NCBI GenBank assembly: GCA_012840625.1
Contig: DUSB01000161.1
Span: 1-25,150, forward strand
DNA: 25,150 nt
Reading direction: 5' to 3'
Origin: Syntrophomonadaceae bacterium
GTDB taxonomy: Bacteria; Bacillota; Syntrophomonadia; Syntrophomonadales; Syntrophomonadaceae
The notes under the pieces were generated by a model. That model did not search any database. It worked only from the letters and a program-made list of their open reading frames with translations, and had not been told where the DNA came from. The position numbers and the translations under genes are program-made. Of this stretch, positions 14,469-22,696 are shown one piece after another; positions within the stretch are counted from its first letter, which is position 1, and every line of letters starts with the position of its first letter.

Positions 14469-16079
14469 CTATATACGTACATCAATCCCTATAGGATGTG
14501 TTGCTGGCTGTGCCGGAGAAATAACTGGTTTGACCTGCATCTCTGCCGCATCCTGCGGCAGACGCATCCCCAGATTATGAACACGATAGCCCAGTCCCTG
14601 CAGGCGTTCCAGCAGCAGACTCATGTTTTTATTCATGAAATCACAAGCGGCCTGAGTTTCTACCAATCCCTGCAGCGTAATCTCGCCTGATCGTTTCCAG
14701 CTAACATCAAAAAGTACAATCCCCAAAGAAATAGTATCCAATGATACTACAAAACGGATCTGGTCCATATCCTTCAAGTTCTTTCTGCCCTCATGGTGAA
14801 TACAAAGTTCTGCCAGATGGTATTGATCTTCCAGGCGAATTGGCAGAGCCAGATAGTAATACTGGGGATTGGACTCGATGGGACTATGCATTACCGCATT
14901 CATAATACGCTGGCCCCCCACTTCTCGCTGCAGATGCTCCAGGCGCAAAGCCAGATCTTTGAGTTCCGGTATGCGCTGGGGCAGACGTTCTTGCTCCAGA
15001 ATGTCCTGCAACAGCTGAATAGCTCTTATTACCTGGGTTTCACGTGCATTCTGCAGCTGCAGTTTTTGTGGCAGGCTGCCTGACAGCTCTTCCTCTCCCA
15101 GGGCTAAACTGCGGATTATTCCATCCAGGAGCGGTATAATAGATTTCTCCAGTACCGGACCCGGTAAGGACTGCAGCCAGGATAGTGCTATACGCATGTT
15201 TCTACCGGCTTCCCGTACAGTTACTTCTGGTCTTAGCGTACCTTGATTCATCGCTGCATCTTTTCTTTCGGTAGCGATAGTTTCTTCCAGGCCCTCTTCG
15301 GAGGACAGATAAACCGCTGCTGGTTGGGCTACAGAAGCTCTGCCTGCAGGGCTTTTCGCCATGTTCGCCATACCTGTAACCGGGCTGCTGGCTGCCTTCT
15401 GTTCACCAGCATCCTGGGGCTGAAGCGAAGCTGATGTGGATGGGTTGGGTATGGTGCTTTTTGACTGTGGGGAGCTATCTGCTCCTGAGCGGATAGAGCT
15501 TAAAATCTCCAGCCAGGTTTGCAGCTGCTGCAGCAGGCCGGGCATTTGTGGCTGGGTGCCCAGAAAGCTGCTCAAAGCCTGTATCCCTTGCGGGCTCTTA
15601 ATTCCCCGGGCCATAGCAAAAGCCGCTGCATTTAAGTTCTGCTCATTTTTAGCGCCCATAAAGGTCAGGTACTGGCGTAAAGTGCTCAAATTCTCCCTGG
15701 TGACCGGCAGATTGTTTGCCAGTAGTTTCTGCGCCATTTTAATAGTGTCGTCGTCAGCTCTAATCCCCAGATTCCTGAGGTTAGCAGTAATCTTATCCCG
15801 TTCAAAATCTACACGGGCTTCAGGGGGGGCCATTTTCAGATAAACCTTTCCATCTATGACTTCATCAACCAGTAACAGCAGCTGCTGCCCCGGTCGAACG
15901 AAAACTTCTGTAGACGCCTCAATTAAGCGTCCCTTAATGAACAGCGTAAGCAGTCCATCTTCTGCTACACTGTGGACCTGTCCACGCAGCAGTTCTCCTT
16001 TATTTAAAAGCAGCCCTTCCTGGCCAGCGCTTTGCAGCTGCAGGATATTATTCTTCAAAGAGACCTGGTTGAAATTCAT
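14469..16079 (-). CDS. FliK-like protein with hook-length-control C-terminal domain (YlqG type)
   Basis: A 536-residue protein with no signal peptide or membrane helix. Residues 1-90 look like a small beta-rich domain. The middle is helical with a low-complexity Ser/Pro/Ala/Gln linker at about 195-290. Residues about 405-505 match the FliK/Flg_hook C-terminal domain (RFVVSLDTISLGIVLFDVSW through LLERLQGLGYRVHNLGM). It pairs with the FlhB-like product next to it, as FliK pairs with FlhB in flagella, yet no flagellar gene is nearby. This matches ylqG-ylqH of Bacillus, whose role is unknown. ATG 16079 lies 5 bases after GGAGG and overlaps the end of rnhB by 32 bases, implying translational coupling. 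Confidence 0.8.
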   Translation of the reverse strand: MNFNQVSLKNNILQLQSAGQEGLLLNKGELLRGQVHSVAEDGLLTLFIKGRLIEASTEVFVRPGQQLLLLVDEVIDGKVYLKMAPPEARVDFERDKITANLRNLGIRADDDTIKMAQKLLANNLPVTRENLSTLRQYLTFMGAKNEQNLNAAAFAMARGIKSPQGIQALSSFLGTQPQMPGLLQQLQTWLEILSSIRSGADSSPQSKSTIPNPSTSASLQPQDAGEQKAASSPVTGMANMAKSPAGRASVAQPAAVYLSSEEGLEETIATERKDAAMNQGTLRPEVTVREAGRNMRIALSWLQSLPGPVLEKSIIPLLDGIIRSLALGEEELSGSLPQKLQLQNARETQVIRAIQLLQDILEQERLPQRIPELKDLALRLEHLQREVGGQRIMNAVMHSPIESNPQYYYLALPIRLEDQYHLAELCIHHEGRKNLKDMDQIRFVVSLDTISLGIVLFDVSWKRSGEITLQGLVETQAACDFMNKNMSLLLERLQGLGYRVHNLGMRLPQDAAEMQVKPVISPAQPATHPIGIDVRI

Positions 16080-16743
16080 GGTTTCCTCCTATTATGGTAC
16101 GAACAGGCTCAAAACTGCGGCGATGAATCAAGCAGGGTCCGTAGCTTCGCAGTGCCTGGAGATGTTGTCTGGTTGCATAGCCTTTATGTCTGGCAAATCC
16201 ATACTCAGGATAGAGCTGATCATAGAACTGCATCACTTGATCACGCTCCACCTTAGCCAGTATGGAGGCACTAGCTATGGAAATGCTTAATGTATCCCCT
16301 TTAAGCAGCGCATACTGTTTGATATCTATATCGGATAAATGTACCGCATCAATGAGTAAAAAATCCGGTGGCATAGATAGGGACTCGACCGCTGCTTTCA
16401 TTGCTTGCCGGGTAGCTTCCAGTATGTTGATTTCATCAATTCGTGCCGGGCTTACCATAGCAACTGCCCAGCTTATTGCCTGCTGTTTTATCATCCCGGA
16501 CAGATGACGGCGCCTTTTAGCACTGAGGGCTTTGGAGTCATTTACTCCTGGAAGATAGCAGCCACGGGGCAATATAACTGCCGCAGCTGCAACCGGACCG
16601 GCCAGCGGCCCTCTCCCCGCCTCATCAAGTCCGGCAATGTACTGGTAGCCTGCATGCAGTGCCATATCCTCATAGCGAAACAATTTTTCCAGCCGCTGCT
16701 GTTCCTGGATTATATCAATATTAGTCGCTTTTTTGGTCCTCAT
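16048..16743 (-). CDS. rnhB: Ribonuclease HII
   Basis: Degrades RNA in RNA-DNA hybrids and removes single ribonucleotides misincorporated in DNA. The 231-residue protein has GLDEAGRGPLAGP with catalytic Asp40 and Glu41, Asp132 in LLIDAVHL, and Asp168 in KVERDQVM; these are the four acidic residues of the family. SIASASILAKVERD and HKGYATRQHLQAL are also diagnostic. ATG 16743 overlaps the stop of the upstream oxidoreductase gene (ATGA) and follows GAGGTGG. A longer frame to 16776 would lie inside that gene. The 3' end overlaps the FliK-like gene by 32 bases, so rnhB is locked between two coupled neighbours. Confidence 0.95.
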   Translation of the reverse strand: MRTKKATNIDIIQEQQRLEKLFRYEDMALHAGYQYIAGLDEAGRGPLAGPVAAAAVILPRGCYLPGVNDSKALSAKRRRHLSGMIKQQAISWAVAMVSPARIDEINILEATRQAMKAAVESLSMPPDFLLIDAVHLSDIDIKQYALLKGDTLSISIASASILAKVERDQVMQFYDQLYPEYGFARHKGYATRQHLQALRSYGPCLIHRRSFEPVRTIIGGNHEFQPGLFEE

Positions 16744-18716
16744 AATTGTCCACCTCGCTGGCATAGCTCTTGCCACAAGCGGGTTATAGCCACAGCAGTG
16801 AATTCTGCCTCTGTTAACGCATAGAAAATATCTCCTACACGGCTGGCATCACCGATCAAGTATACACGCGGATGAACTGCTCTTAAGCGATGATATAAGC
16901 TTTGATTGGACTCATAGCCCACCGCCCAAACCAGCAAGTCAGCTTCAATGCTCCGGGGCTCTATATCTATCTTATCGATGATTACGTTGCGTCCATTGAG
17001 CCCGGTAAGGCGATAGCCACAATAAGAAATTAACCCGGATTCCTGCAGTCGATTCAGTAAATCCCTACGATTTTTTAGTTCCATTCCTGCCGCCAGACGA
17101 GTATTTTTTTCCACCAGTGATACCTCCAGTCCTGCCTCCAGCAGATAGGCAGCTACCTCACATCCAGTACTGCCTCCTCCGATAACCACGGCCTTTTTGG
17201 CTCCGTCCGGGATTTTTCCTTCTAAAATATCCGCGGCCAAAAGCACGGGAAGATCTGAGCTGCTGCTTGCGGGTGGATCAATGGGACGCGCTCCAGTAGC
17301 CAGCAGAATAAAATCAGGACTGCCCACCGCAGCCAGGGTATCAGGCCTGAATTCGGTTCCAGTATGCACCTCTACTGCTGTTTGCCGCAGCTGAAAAAGC
17401 AAATGCTGCCGCAAAACAGCAATCTGTCCTTTGTAAGGAGCGGCGGCAGCCAGTGTTAAGGTTCTACCCAATTCCTCCTGCGCTTCATAAAGCTGAACAT
17501 GAAAACCGCGCTGCTGCAGGCTGATGGCTGCCTGCATACCGGCCGGACCTCCGCCAATAACAAGAGCATATGCAGGTTTATTAATTTTCTGGCTGCTCCT
17601 GTGCTTTTCCCTGCCCGTATAGGGATTTACCGCACAGCGAATCGGCAGTCCCTGAAAATTATTCCCAATGCAGTTATTGCAGGATATACAGGGGCGCACT
17701 GCCTCTGGATAGCCTACTTTTACTAACTGTGGCCAGAAAGGATCTGCCAGCAATGGACGCCCCAGGAATATAAAATCAGCCTTTTGCTGTTGAAGAATAG
17801 TTTCCGCAAAGTCTGGTTCACGGATCATGCCCCCTGTTACTACGGGAATCTGCACCACTTCTTTGACCGCTTCAGCCAGGTACACCCGCCATCCCTCTTT
17901 ATAGGAAGCCGGTTCAATGCTGGTTAAACCAGAATCATAGGTACCGCAGGAGCAGTGAATGAGATCGACTCCTGCCTGTTCTAAGGCCTGACATACCTGC
18001 AGACTTTCTTCCATCTGCAAGCCCCCGGGGGTAAAATCATCGATGTTAAGACGTACGGAGAGAGCCAGTCCGGACAAACTTTCTTTTATCTTCTTAACGA
18101 TATCCAGCAGAAAACGCATGCGATTTGGCAGCGAACCGCCAAATTCATCGCTGCGCTGATTGCTTTCCGGGGAGAGGAACTGATTAATCAGATAACCATG
18201 AGCAGCATGTAATTCTACGCCATCAAAGCCAGCACGTGCGGCCAGTGCAGCTGATTGCACAAATTTGTTTTCCAGCTGATAGATATCCTCTTTTGATAGA
18301 GCTCTGGGCTGTTCTTTCATCTTGGGACAGGCAATGGCTGAAGGTGCAACCGGTTCCATGCCCCCGGTAAGCAAGCGATTCGTTTGGCGTCCGGCATGAA
18401 AAAGCTGGATAAAGGCACGACTCCCTGCGCTTTGTATGGCCTCACAGAGCCGATACAATCCCGGTAAGAGGCCAGGATCATGGATGTTAAGCTGTCCAGG
18501 TCCTTCCCGCCCTGCCGGGGGATCTATACAGGAGGCTTCCACAATAATTAAACCGACGCCTCCATAAGCACGTTCTGTATAATAAGCCACCAGATCATCA
18601 CTGACTTCACCATTCATATAACAGAGATTGGTAGCCATGGGAGCCATAATAATCCGATTTTTTGTTTCCATGGCTCCAATCCGACCGGGTGAAAATAAAT
18701 TCGTATATGCATGCAT
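16740..18716 (-). CDS. FAD/FMN/Fe-S NADH:flavin oxidoreductase (2,4-dienoyl-CoA reductase-like)
   Basis: A 658-residue protein of the Old Yellow Enzyme / trimethylamine dehydrogenase / FadH family. Residues 1-335 are the FMN TIM barrel, with HAAHGYLINQFLSP (170-183; His170, His173, Tyr175). Cys343, Cys346, Cys349 and Cys361 form a C-x2-C-x2-C-x11-C cluster for 4Fe-4S. Residues 384-658 are a two-dinucleotide-fold domain with GGGPAG (388-393) and GGGSTG (513-518). Relatives reduce dienoyl-CoA or other activated alkenes; the actual substrate is unknown. The cysteine spacing is nearer trimethylamine dehydrogenase than FadH. ATG 18716 has a weak, distant AAGGGTGG. Its stop overlaps the rnhB start. 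It is divergent from the CoA-disulfide reductase gene, and the two may serve redox chemistry of CoA compounds. Confidence 0.9.
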   Translation of the reverse strand: MHAYTNLFSPGRIGAMETKNRIIMAPMATNLCYMNGEVSDDLVAYYTERAYGGVGLIIVEASCIDPPAGREGPGQLNIHDPGLLPGLYRLCEAIQSAGSRAFIQLFHAGRQTNRLLTGGMEPVAPSAIACPKMKEQPRALSKEDIYQLENKFVQSAALAARAGFDGVELHAAHGYLINQFLSPESNQRSDEFGGSLPNRMRFLLDIVKKIKESLSGLALSVRLNIDDFTPGGLQMEESLQVCQALEQAGVDLIHCSCGTYDSGLTSIEPASYKEGWRVYLAEAVKEVVQIPVVTGGMIREPDFAETILQQQKADFIFLGRPLLADPFWPQLVKVGYPEAVRPCISCNNCIGNNFQGLPIRCAVNPYTGREKHRSSQKINKPAYALVIGGGPAGMQAAISLQQRGFHVQLYEAQEELGRTLTLAAAAPYKGQIAVLRQHLLFQLRQTAVEVHTGTEFRPDTLAAVGSPDFILLATGARPIDPPASSSSDLPVLLAADILEGKIPDGAKKAVVIGGGSTGCEVAAYLLEAGLEVSLVEKNTRLAAGMELKNRRDLLNRLQESGLISYCGYRLTGLNGRNVIIDKIDIEPRSIEADLLVWAVGYESNQSLYHRLRAVHPRVYLIGDASRVGDIFYALTEAEFTAVAITRLWQELCQRGGQL

Positions 18717-18878
18717 GTTTTATAAACCACCCTTTTAAACCCATAATTGTTTATTATAGCATAAGGTTATTATAGTTCTGACTCAAGTATTTCCCAGATT
18801 TTTCTTTTATTTTAAGTGCGATATAGTGGATAATAGTTTAAAGTAACCGGATAAAATCATTGGGAAAGGATGGAATCT

Positions 18879-20549
18879 ATGAGTAAAAAAGTGATTATTG
18901 TTGGCGGGGTAGCAGCGGGAGCCAGTACCGCTGCACGCCTGCGCCGCATGGATGAACAGGCTGAAATCATTATATTTGAACGGGGCGAAAACATCTCCTT
19001 TGCCAACTGTGGTCTTCCTTATTACATCGGTAACGTTATTGAGAATCGCCAGGATTTGTTAATTCAGACACCTGCATCTATGTATACTCGTTTTAACATT
19101 GATGTAAGAAACCTTTCCGAAGTGATGGCTATCGACCCTCAGACCAAAGAAGTCCAGGTGCACAATCTCAGCACCGGTGAAAAATACCGGGAAACCTATG
19201 ATTATCTGGTTTTATGTCCGGGAGCCAGCCCCATCATTCCCCCGATTAAAGGTGTTAATAAAGCCAATGTATTTACGGTGCGAAATATACCGGACTCAGA
19301 TAGAATTAAAGCCCATGTACAGCAATTACATTCCCAGACAGAAAACCCCCGGGCTATAGTGGTGGGAGCTGGTTATATCGGCCTGGAAATGGCCGATATG
19401 CTGTATCATTCTGGCCTGGAGGTCAGTATGGTTGAAGCCGCACCACAGGTAATGGGAGCTATCGATCCTGATATGGCCAGCATTATTCATATGCACCTGA
19501 GCGATCAGGGTATAAAGCTGTACCTGTCCGAAAAAGCACTTGAATTTACCGGTCAGGATGAAGTAGAGCAGGTCGTCCTGGAAAGCGGTAAAGTACTGGA
19601 TACTGATCTGGTCATTCTGGGAACCGGGGTGAAACCAGAAGTCTGGCTAGCAGAACAAGCGGGCCTGAAAATTGGCCAAAACGGCGGTATTGAAGTGGAT
19701 GAGTATCTGCGCAGCTCCGATCCATCTATTTATGCAGCCGGTGATGCCATCGAAACTCAACATATTGTGAGTAAAGAAAAGGTTCTGCTTCCTATGGCCA
19801 GTCCCGCCAACCGCCAGGGCTGGATTATTGCCAACAATATAGCCGGCCGGCCTATTCCCTACTCCGGGGTACAGGGGACCGGTATAGTTGATGTGATGGG
19901 TCTGGCCGTAGCCGTAACCGGCTTAAATGAAACGGCTCTGCAATCAGCAGGCATCGATTATTGTGTCTGCCATACCCATCCATTTTCCCATGCCACCTAC
20001 TATCCCAACTCTGAACAGATGACTTTTAAGCTTCTTTTTACCCCGGAGGAGGGGAAAATACTGGGAGCGCAGATTATTGGTAAAGATGGAGTCGATAAAC
20101 GCATTGATGTCATCGCTACCGCCATACGAGCAGGTATGACAGTCTTTGATCTGCAGGAGCTTGAACTGGCCTATGCCCCACCTTTTTCTTCTGCCAAAGA
20201 CCCCGTCAATCTAACCGCTTATACGGCGGCAAACATTGTCCTTCATGATGTGGAAGTCATACGCTGGGAAGATGTACCTGCACAGGTGAGAGCTGGAGCT
20301 GTGATACTGGATGTTCGTATGGTGCAGGAACGGAATAAAATGGGTGCCATCCCGGCATCCATAAACATTCCACTGGATGAATTGCGCCAGCACCTAGATC
20401 AAGTTCCCCGCGATCGAGAAATCCTGGTTCATTGTGCCCTGGGATTGCGCAGCTACATTGCCTGCCGTATCCTGATGCAAAATGGATTCAAGGTGAAAAA
20501 CATCAGCGGAGGATACCGTATGTACCGATTTCTACAGCATAGGTCGTAA
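18879..20549 (+). CDS. cdr: CoA-disulfide reductase with C-terminal rhodanese domain
   Basis: A 556-residue flavoprotein that reduces CoA disulfide or CoA persulfide/polysulfide with NAD(P)H. The N-terminal FAD fold has VGGVAAGASTAARLRR. The single redox cysteine is Cys44 in SFANCGLPYYIG. The NAD(P)H fold has VVGAGYIGLEMAD (161-173), and the FAD site is in YAAGDA (285-290). YAPPFSSAKDPVN (432-444) is typical of the CoADR dimerisation domain. Residues about 460-556 are a rhodanese domain with active-site Cys519 in the HCALGLR loop, so the fusion is likely able to handle sulfane sulfur. ATG 18879 follows AAAGGATGG; ATG 18870 lies within that site. Monocistronic, with a terminator 27 bases after the stop. 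In anaerobes the fusion is linked to sulfur reduction or oxidative defence. Confidence 0.93.
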   Translation: MSKKVIIVGGVAAGASTAARLRRMDEQAEIIIFERGENISFANCGLPYYIGNVIENRQDLLIQTPASMYTRFNIDVRNLSEVMAIDPQTKEVQVHNLSTGEKYRETYDYLVLCPGASPIIPPIKGVNKANVFTVRNIPDSDRIKAHVQQLHSQTENPRAIVVGAGYIGLEMADMLYHSGLEVSMVEAAPQVMGAIDPDMASIIHMHLSDQGIKLYLSEKALEFTGQDEVEQVVLESGKVLDTDLVILGTGVKPEVWLAEQAGLKIGQNGGIEVDEYLRSSDPSIYAAGDAIETQHIVSKEKVLLPMASPANRQGWIIANNIAGRPIPYSGVQGTGIVDVMGLAVAVTGLNETALQSAGIDYCVCHTHPFSHATYYPNSEQMTFKLLFTPEEGKILGAQIIGKDGVDKRIDVIATAIRAGMTVFDLQELELAYAPPFSSAKDPVNLTAYTAANIVLHDVEVIRWEDVPAQVRAGAVILDVRMVQERNKMGAIPASINIPLDELRQHLDQVPRDREILVHCALGLRSYIACRILMQNGFKVKNISGGYRMYRFLQHRS

Positions 20550-20575
20550 GATTTCTTTATAAATAATAGCGCACC

Positions 20576-20607
20576 AAAGCAGGTGAAAATCTTCGCCTGC
20601 TTTTATT
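20576..20607 (+). terminator. Intrinsic terminator between the CoA-disulfide reductase and rbgA genes
   Basis: AAAGCAGGTGAA pairs with TTCGCCTGCTTT (12 bp, one T-G pair, AATC loop) and runs into TTTTATT on the plus strand. It overlaps the last bases of the convergent rbgA and probably also stops that transcript, although the minus-strand T tract is poor. Confidence 0.85.
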
Positions 20608-21442
20608 CATCCAGACTGATCCTCCCCCACCTGCCACGACGAAATTCCAGCAGCAGAGCCCGGGAGCTTTTTAGCAAATCGAGTTCTCCTCCCTTTAGAA
20701 GGTACCCCCGCTGTCTTGCCAGTGCCTGTAAAAGCTCCAGTTCTGTCATATCCTGTACCGGTAAGCCGGGGAAATTCTTTTTTAAAATCCGGGGATACTG
20801 TTTAAGAATACTCATAAAATAGAGTGCTACTTCTTCTTGGTTATAAGCATTCTCACTTACTATATCCAGCAATGCCAGCCTGTATCCCTGCTCTTCATTC
20901 TCAACTTTAGGCCACATCAGACCGGGGGTGTCCATAAATTCTAAATCATCCCTTACTCGAATCCATTGTTTTCCTCTGGTCACACCTGGTTTGGCACCGG
21001 TCTGAGCCAATTTCCTCCCCGCCAGACAGTTTAAAAAGCTTGATTTACCAACATTGGGTACTCCTGCTATCATGACCCGTGCAGGACGAACCCTTCTGCC
21101 CCTGCGCAGCAAATCCTCTGCGATGGGCTGATAAGCCTGCTTGAAAGCCTGCATTACTTCCCGGGAACCTTTACCACTGTTAGAATCCATAGCAGCAGTC
21201 AGATATCCCTGCCGGGACAGACGTTGCAGGTATTCTCTGGTTTTATCCGCATCAGCCAGATCGGCTTTGTTGAGAATATATACGATGGGCTTATGCTGGA
21301 CCATGTTCTCCAGATCCTGGTTGCGACAGGAAAAGGGAGCCCGTGCATCCAGCAAAATCGCTACAATATCCACCAGCTTTACATTTTCTTGAATTTCCCG
21401 CCGGGCACGGACCATATGCCCGGGATACCAGTTAATAACCAT
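20603..21442 (-). CDS. rbgA: Ribosome biogenesis GTPase RbgA/YlqF
   Basis: Circularly permuted GTPase needed for late 50S assembly. The 279-residue protein has its G motifs in the order G4-G5-G1-G2-G3: NKAD (58-61), GVPNVGKSS (127-135), GVTRG with the G2 threonine (153-157) and DTPG (171-174). His9 in WYPGHM is the catalytic histidine reported for this family. The C-terminal helical ANTAR-like domain (about 180-279) is present, so the length is normal. ATG 21442 follows AAGGAAG at about 10 bases. It lies downstream of rplS as in Bacillus, but a terminator lies between them. Expression probably depends on readthrough or an unseen promoter. Confidence 0.95.
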   Translation of the reverse strand: MVINWYPGHMVRARREIQENVKLVDIVAILLDARAPFSCRNQDLENMVQHKPIVYILNKADLADADKTREYLQRLSRQGYLTAAMDSNSGKGSREVMQAFKQAYQPIAEDLLRRGRRVRPARVMIAGVPNVGKSSFLNCLAGRKLAQTGAKPGVTRGKQWIRVRDDLEFMDTPGLMWPKVENEEQGYRLALLDIVSENAYNQEEVALYFMSILKQYPRILKKNFPGLPVQDMTELELLQALARQRGYLLKGGELDLLKSSRALLLEFRRGRWGRISLDE

Positions 21443-21483
21443 ACCAGAATCACTTCCTTCGGTTAAGCATAAAAAAGCAGGAT

Positions 21484-21510
21484 ATAAAAAGAGATACCGC
21501 CAGCGGTATC
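21484..21510 (-). terminator. Intrinsic terminator after rplS
   Basis: GATACCG / CGGTATC (21493-21510, 4-base loop) followed on the minus strand by TCTTTTTATA. It lies 34 bases after the rplS stop and would reduce transcription into rbgA. Confidence 0.8.
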
Positions 21511-21543
21511 CCTTCCCTTTGATTTCTTATACCTAGTTCGTTT

Positions 21544-21894
21544 TTAGAAATAACCTTTTTCTTTAACTCTGGCTTTCTTGCCGGTGCGTTCACGCAGATA
21601 AAATAACCGGGCTCGGCGAACTTTTCCGCGCCCGGTAACTTCGATCTTATCAATTCTGGGGGAATGGACTGGGAACGTTCTCTCTACGGCTACCCCAAAG
21701 GCAATTTTTCTAACGGTAAAGGTCTGTGATAAACCAGCGCCGCGAACTTTCATTACGGTGCCCTCAAAAATCTGAATTCTTTCTCTGGCTCCTTCAACCA
21801 CCTTTACATGAACCTTGACGGTATCGCCAGGCCCAAAATCCGGCAAATCATTTTTGTATTGTTCTTCTTCAATTGAGCGAATAATATCGTTCAT
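21544..21894 (-). CDS. rplS: 50S ribosomal protein L19
   Basis: Large-subunit ribosomal protein located at the 30S-50S interface. The 116-residue sequence matches L19 throughout, including FGPGDTVKVHVKVVEG, RIQIFEGTVMKVRGAGLSQTFTVRK, VERTFPVHSPRIDKIEVTGRGKVRRARLFYLRERTGK. ATG 21894 follows AGAAGGAGG with good spacing. It has its own promoter and a structured leader of the kind that mediates L19 autoregulation in Firmicutes, so it can be expressed independently of the upstream trmD-SPOUT genes. Confidence 0.97.
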   Translation of the reverse strand: MNDIIRSIEEEQYKNDLPDFGPGDTVKVHVKVVEGARERIQIFEGTVMKVRGAGLSQTFTVRKIAFGVAVERTFPVHSPRIDKIEVTGRGKVRRARLFYLRERTGKKARVKEKGYF

Positions 21895-21904
21895 GACGAT
21901 CCTC

Positions 21905-21972
21905 CTTCTAACAGGTGTTCATACATCCCCTTATAATGATGCAGCGGACCACCTTTACTAGATAACAGGTGT
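21905..21972 (-). promoter_or_regulatory. Probable L19 (rplS) leader RNA with duplicated ACACCTGTTA
   Basis: The short leader of rplS contains ACACCTGTTA twice, at 21972-21963 and 21918-21909. AAAGGTGG between them can pair with either CACC(T), giving two exclusive hairpins. A CATC / GATG stem lies between. The second copy ends just before the AGAAGGAGG ribosome binding site. Firmicutes rplS leaders are known to carry an L19-binding autoregulatory structure (Rfam L19 leader). I assign this by position and pairing, not by a covariance search. Confidence 0.55.
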
Positions 21973-22001
21973 ATTGTACCATATCCCCCTGGGCATCTCA
22001 A
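21973..22001 (-). promoter_or_regulatory. Promoter of rplS
   Basis: The minus strand reads TTGAGA (22001-21996), a 17-base spacer and TACAAT (21978-21973). Transcription would start near 21966-21970, inside the first ACACCTGTTA copy, leaving a leader of about 75 bases. Confidence 0.72.
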
Positions 22002-22120
22002 GATAAAGATGTTCATTTACTAAAATCCGATATTTCCCGAATCCGGATGCCTGTCAGGCTGGTGTAAGGCACCGTTTCCAGCGCCATCCTTTCCCAGCTC
22101 AGAAGATACTGCAGTACACC

Positions 22121-22696
22121 TCAAATAAACCAATCCTCTCCTAATAGGCGATCCAAGAAGATAGAGACTGCACTGCGTACGGAAAGATGATTGTAATCAC
22201 TGACGGCCTGTATAGGTTCCAGAACCCAATCACAGGCGGCCAGACTTTCTGCCTGCATTCCCCATCCAGTTCCAAAAAGGATCAGATAGGCCTGCGGATC
22301 TTCCTGCAATCGATGGCGCAGATCTAAACAGCGCATGGTTTTAGCATGGGGAAAGGCATCAGTAGCAACCGTAAGAACAGTCCGGCCTGTTTGGGCCTGA
22401 ATAGATGCAATAGCTTCTTCCAGGGTATAGGCAATGTGCAAGCGCGCGAATGCTTCGCGGCGGTCTGGATTATAGCTACCGCCATACCCCTCCTGCCAGT
22501 ACCTGACAATCTCTTTAATTAAAGCATGTTGTTTCGCTGCCGGATGGACCACCCAAAAACCATCCACATCATAGGTCCTGGCTGCCCGAGCTATATCATG
22601 CAGGTCCAGGTTGGTTACGGAAGTGGTAATGGCGTCTCCATTTTTGTTGCGCATGGGGTAATGTAAAAGTGCAATATACACTTTCGCCCTTCTCAC
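22121..22696 (-). CDS. SPOUT-type RNA methyltransferase of the trmD-rplS locus
   Basis: A 191-residue protein of the family Pfam calls Methyltrn_RNA_4, found next to trmD in Clostridia, Thermotoga and spirochaetes. Its knotted SAM-binding region is visible in LILFGTGWGM (138-147) and YNHLSVRSAVSIFLDRLLG (168-186). VTNLDLHDIARAARTY (27-42) and GFWVVHP (46-52) are conserved near the N-terminus. The RNA target is not established. The GTG start at 22696 overlaps the trmD stop (GTGA), indicating coupling. GTG 22681, after AAGGG, gives VYIALLHYP and is an equally good start. In-frame coding potential continues for 35 codons after the TGA stop. Confidence 0.85.
   Translation of the reverse strand: MRRAKVYIALLHYPMRNKNGDAITTSVTNLDLHDIARAARTYDVDGFWVVHPAAKQHALIKEIVRYWQEGYGGSYNPDRREAFARLHIAYTLEEAIASIQAQTGRTVLTVATDAFPHAKTMRCLDLRHRLQEDPQAYLILFGTGWGMQAESLAACDWVLEPIQAVSDYNHLSVRSAVSIFLDRLLGEDWFI

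Noticed and set aside
18717..18878. Shared promoters between the divergent oxidoreductase and CoA-disulfide reductase genes
   Set aside because: TATAAT-like boxes occur on both strands, but none has a believable -35 at correct spacing, so none was called.
22010..22065. ATCCG/CGGAT hairpin followed by TTTTAG as a terminator after the SPOUT methyltransferase
   Set aside because: The stem is five pairs with a long loop and the T run is short; the rplS promoter nearby explains the gap better.
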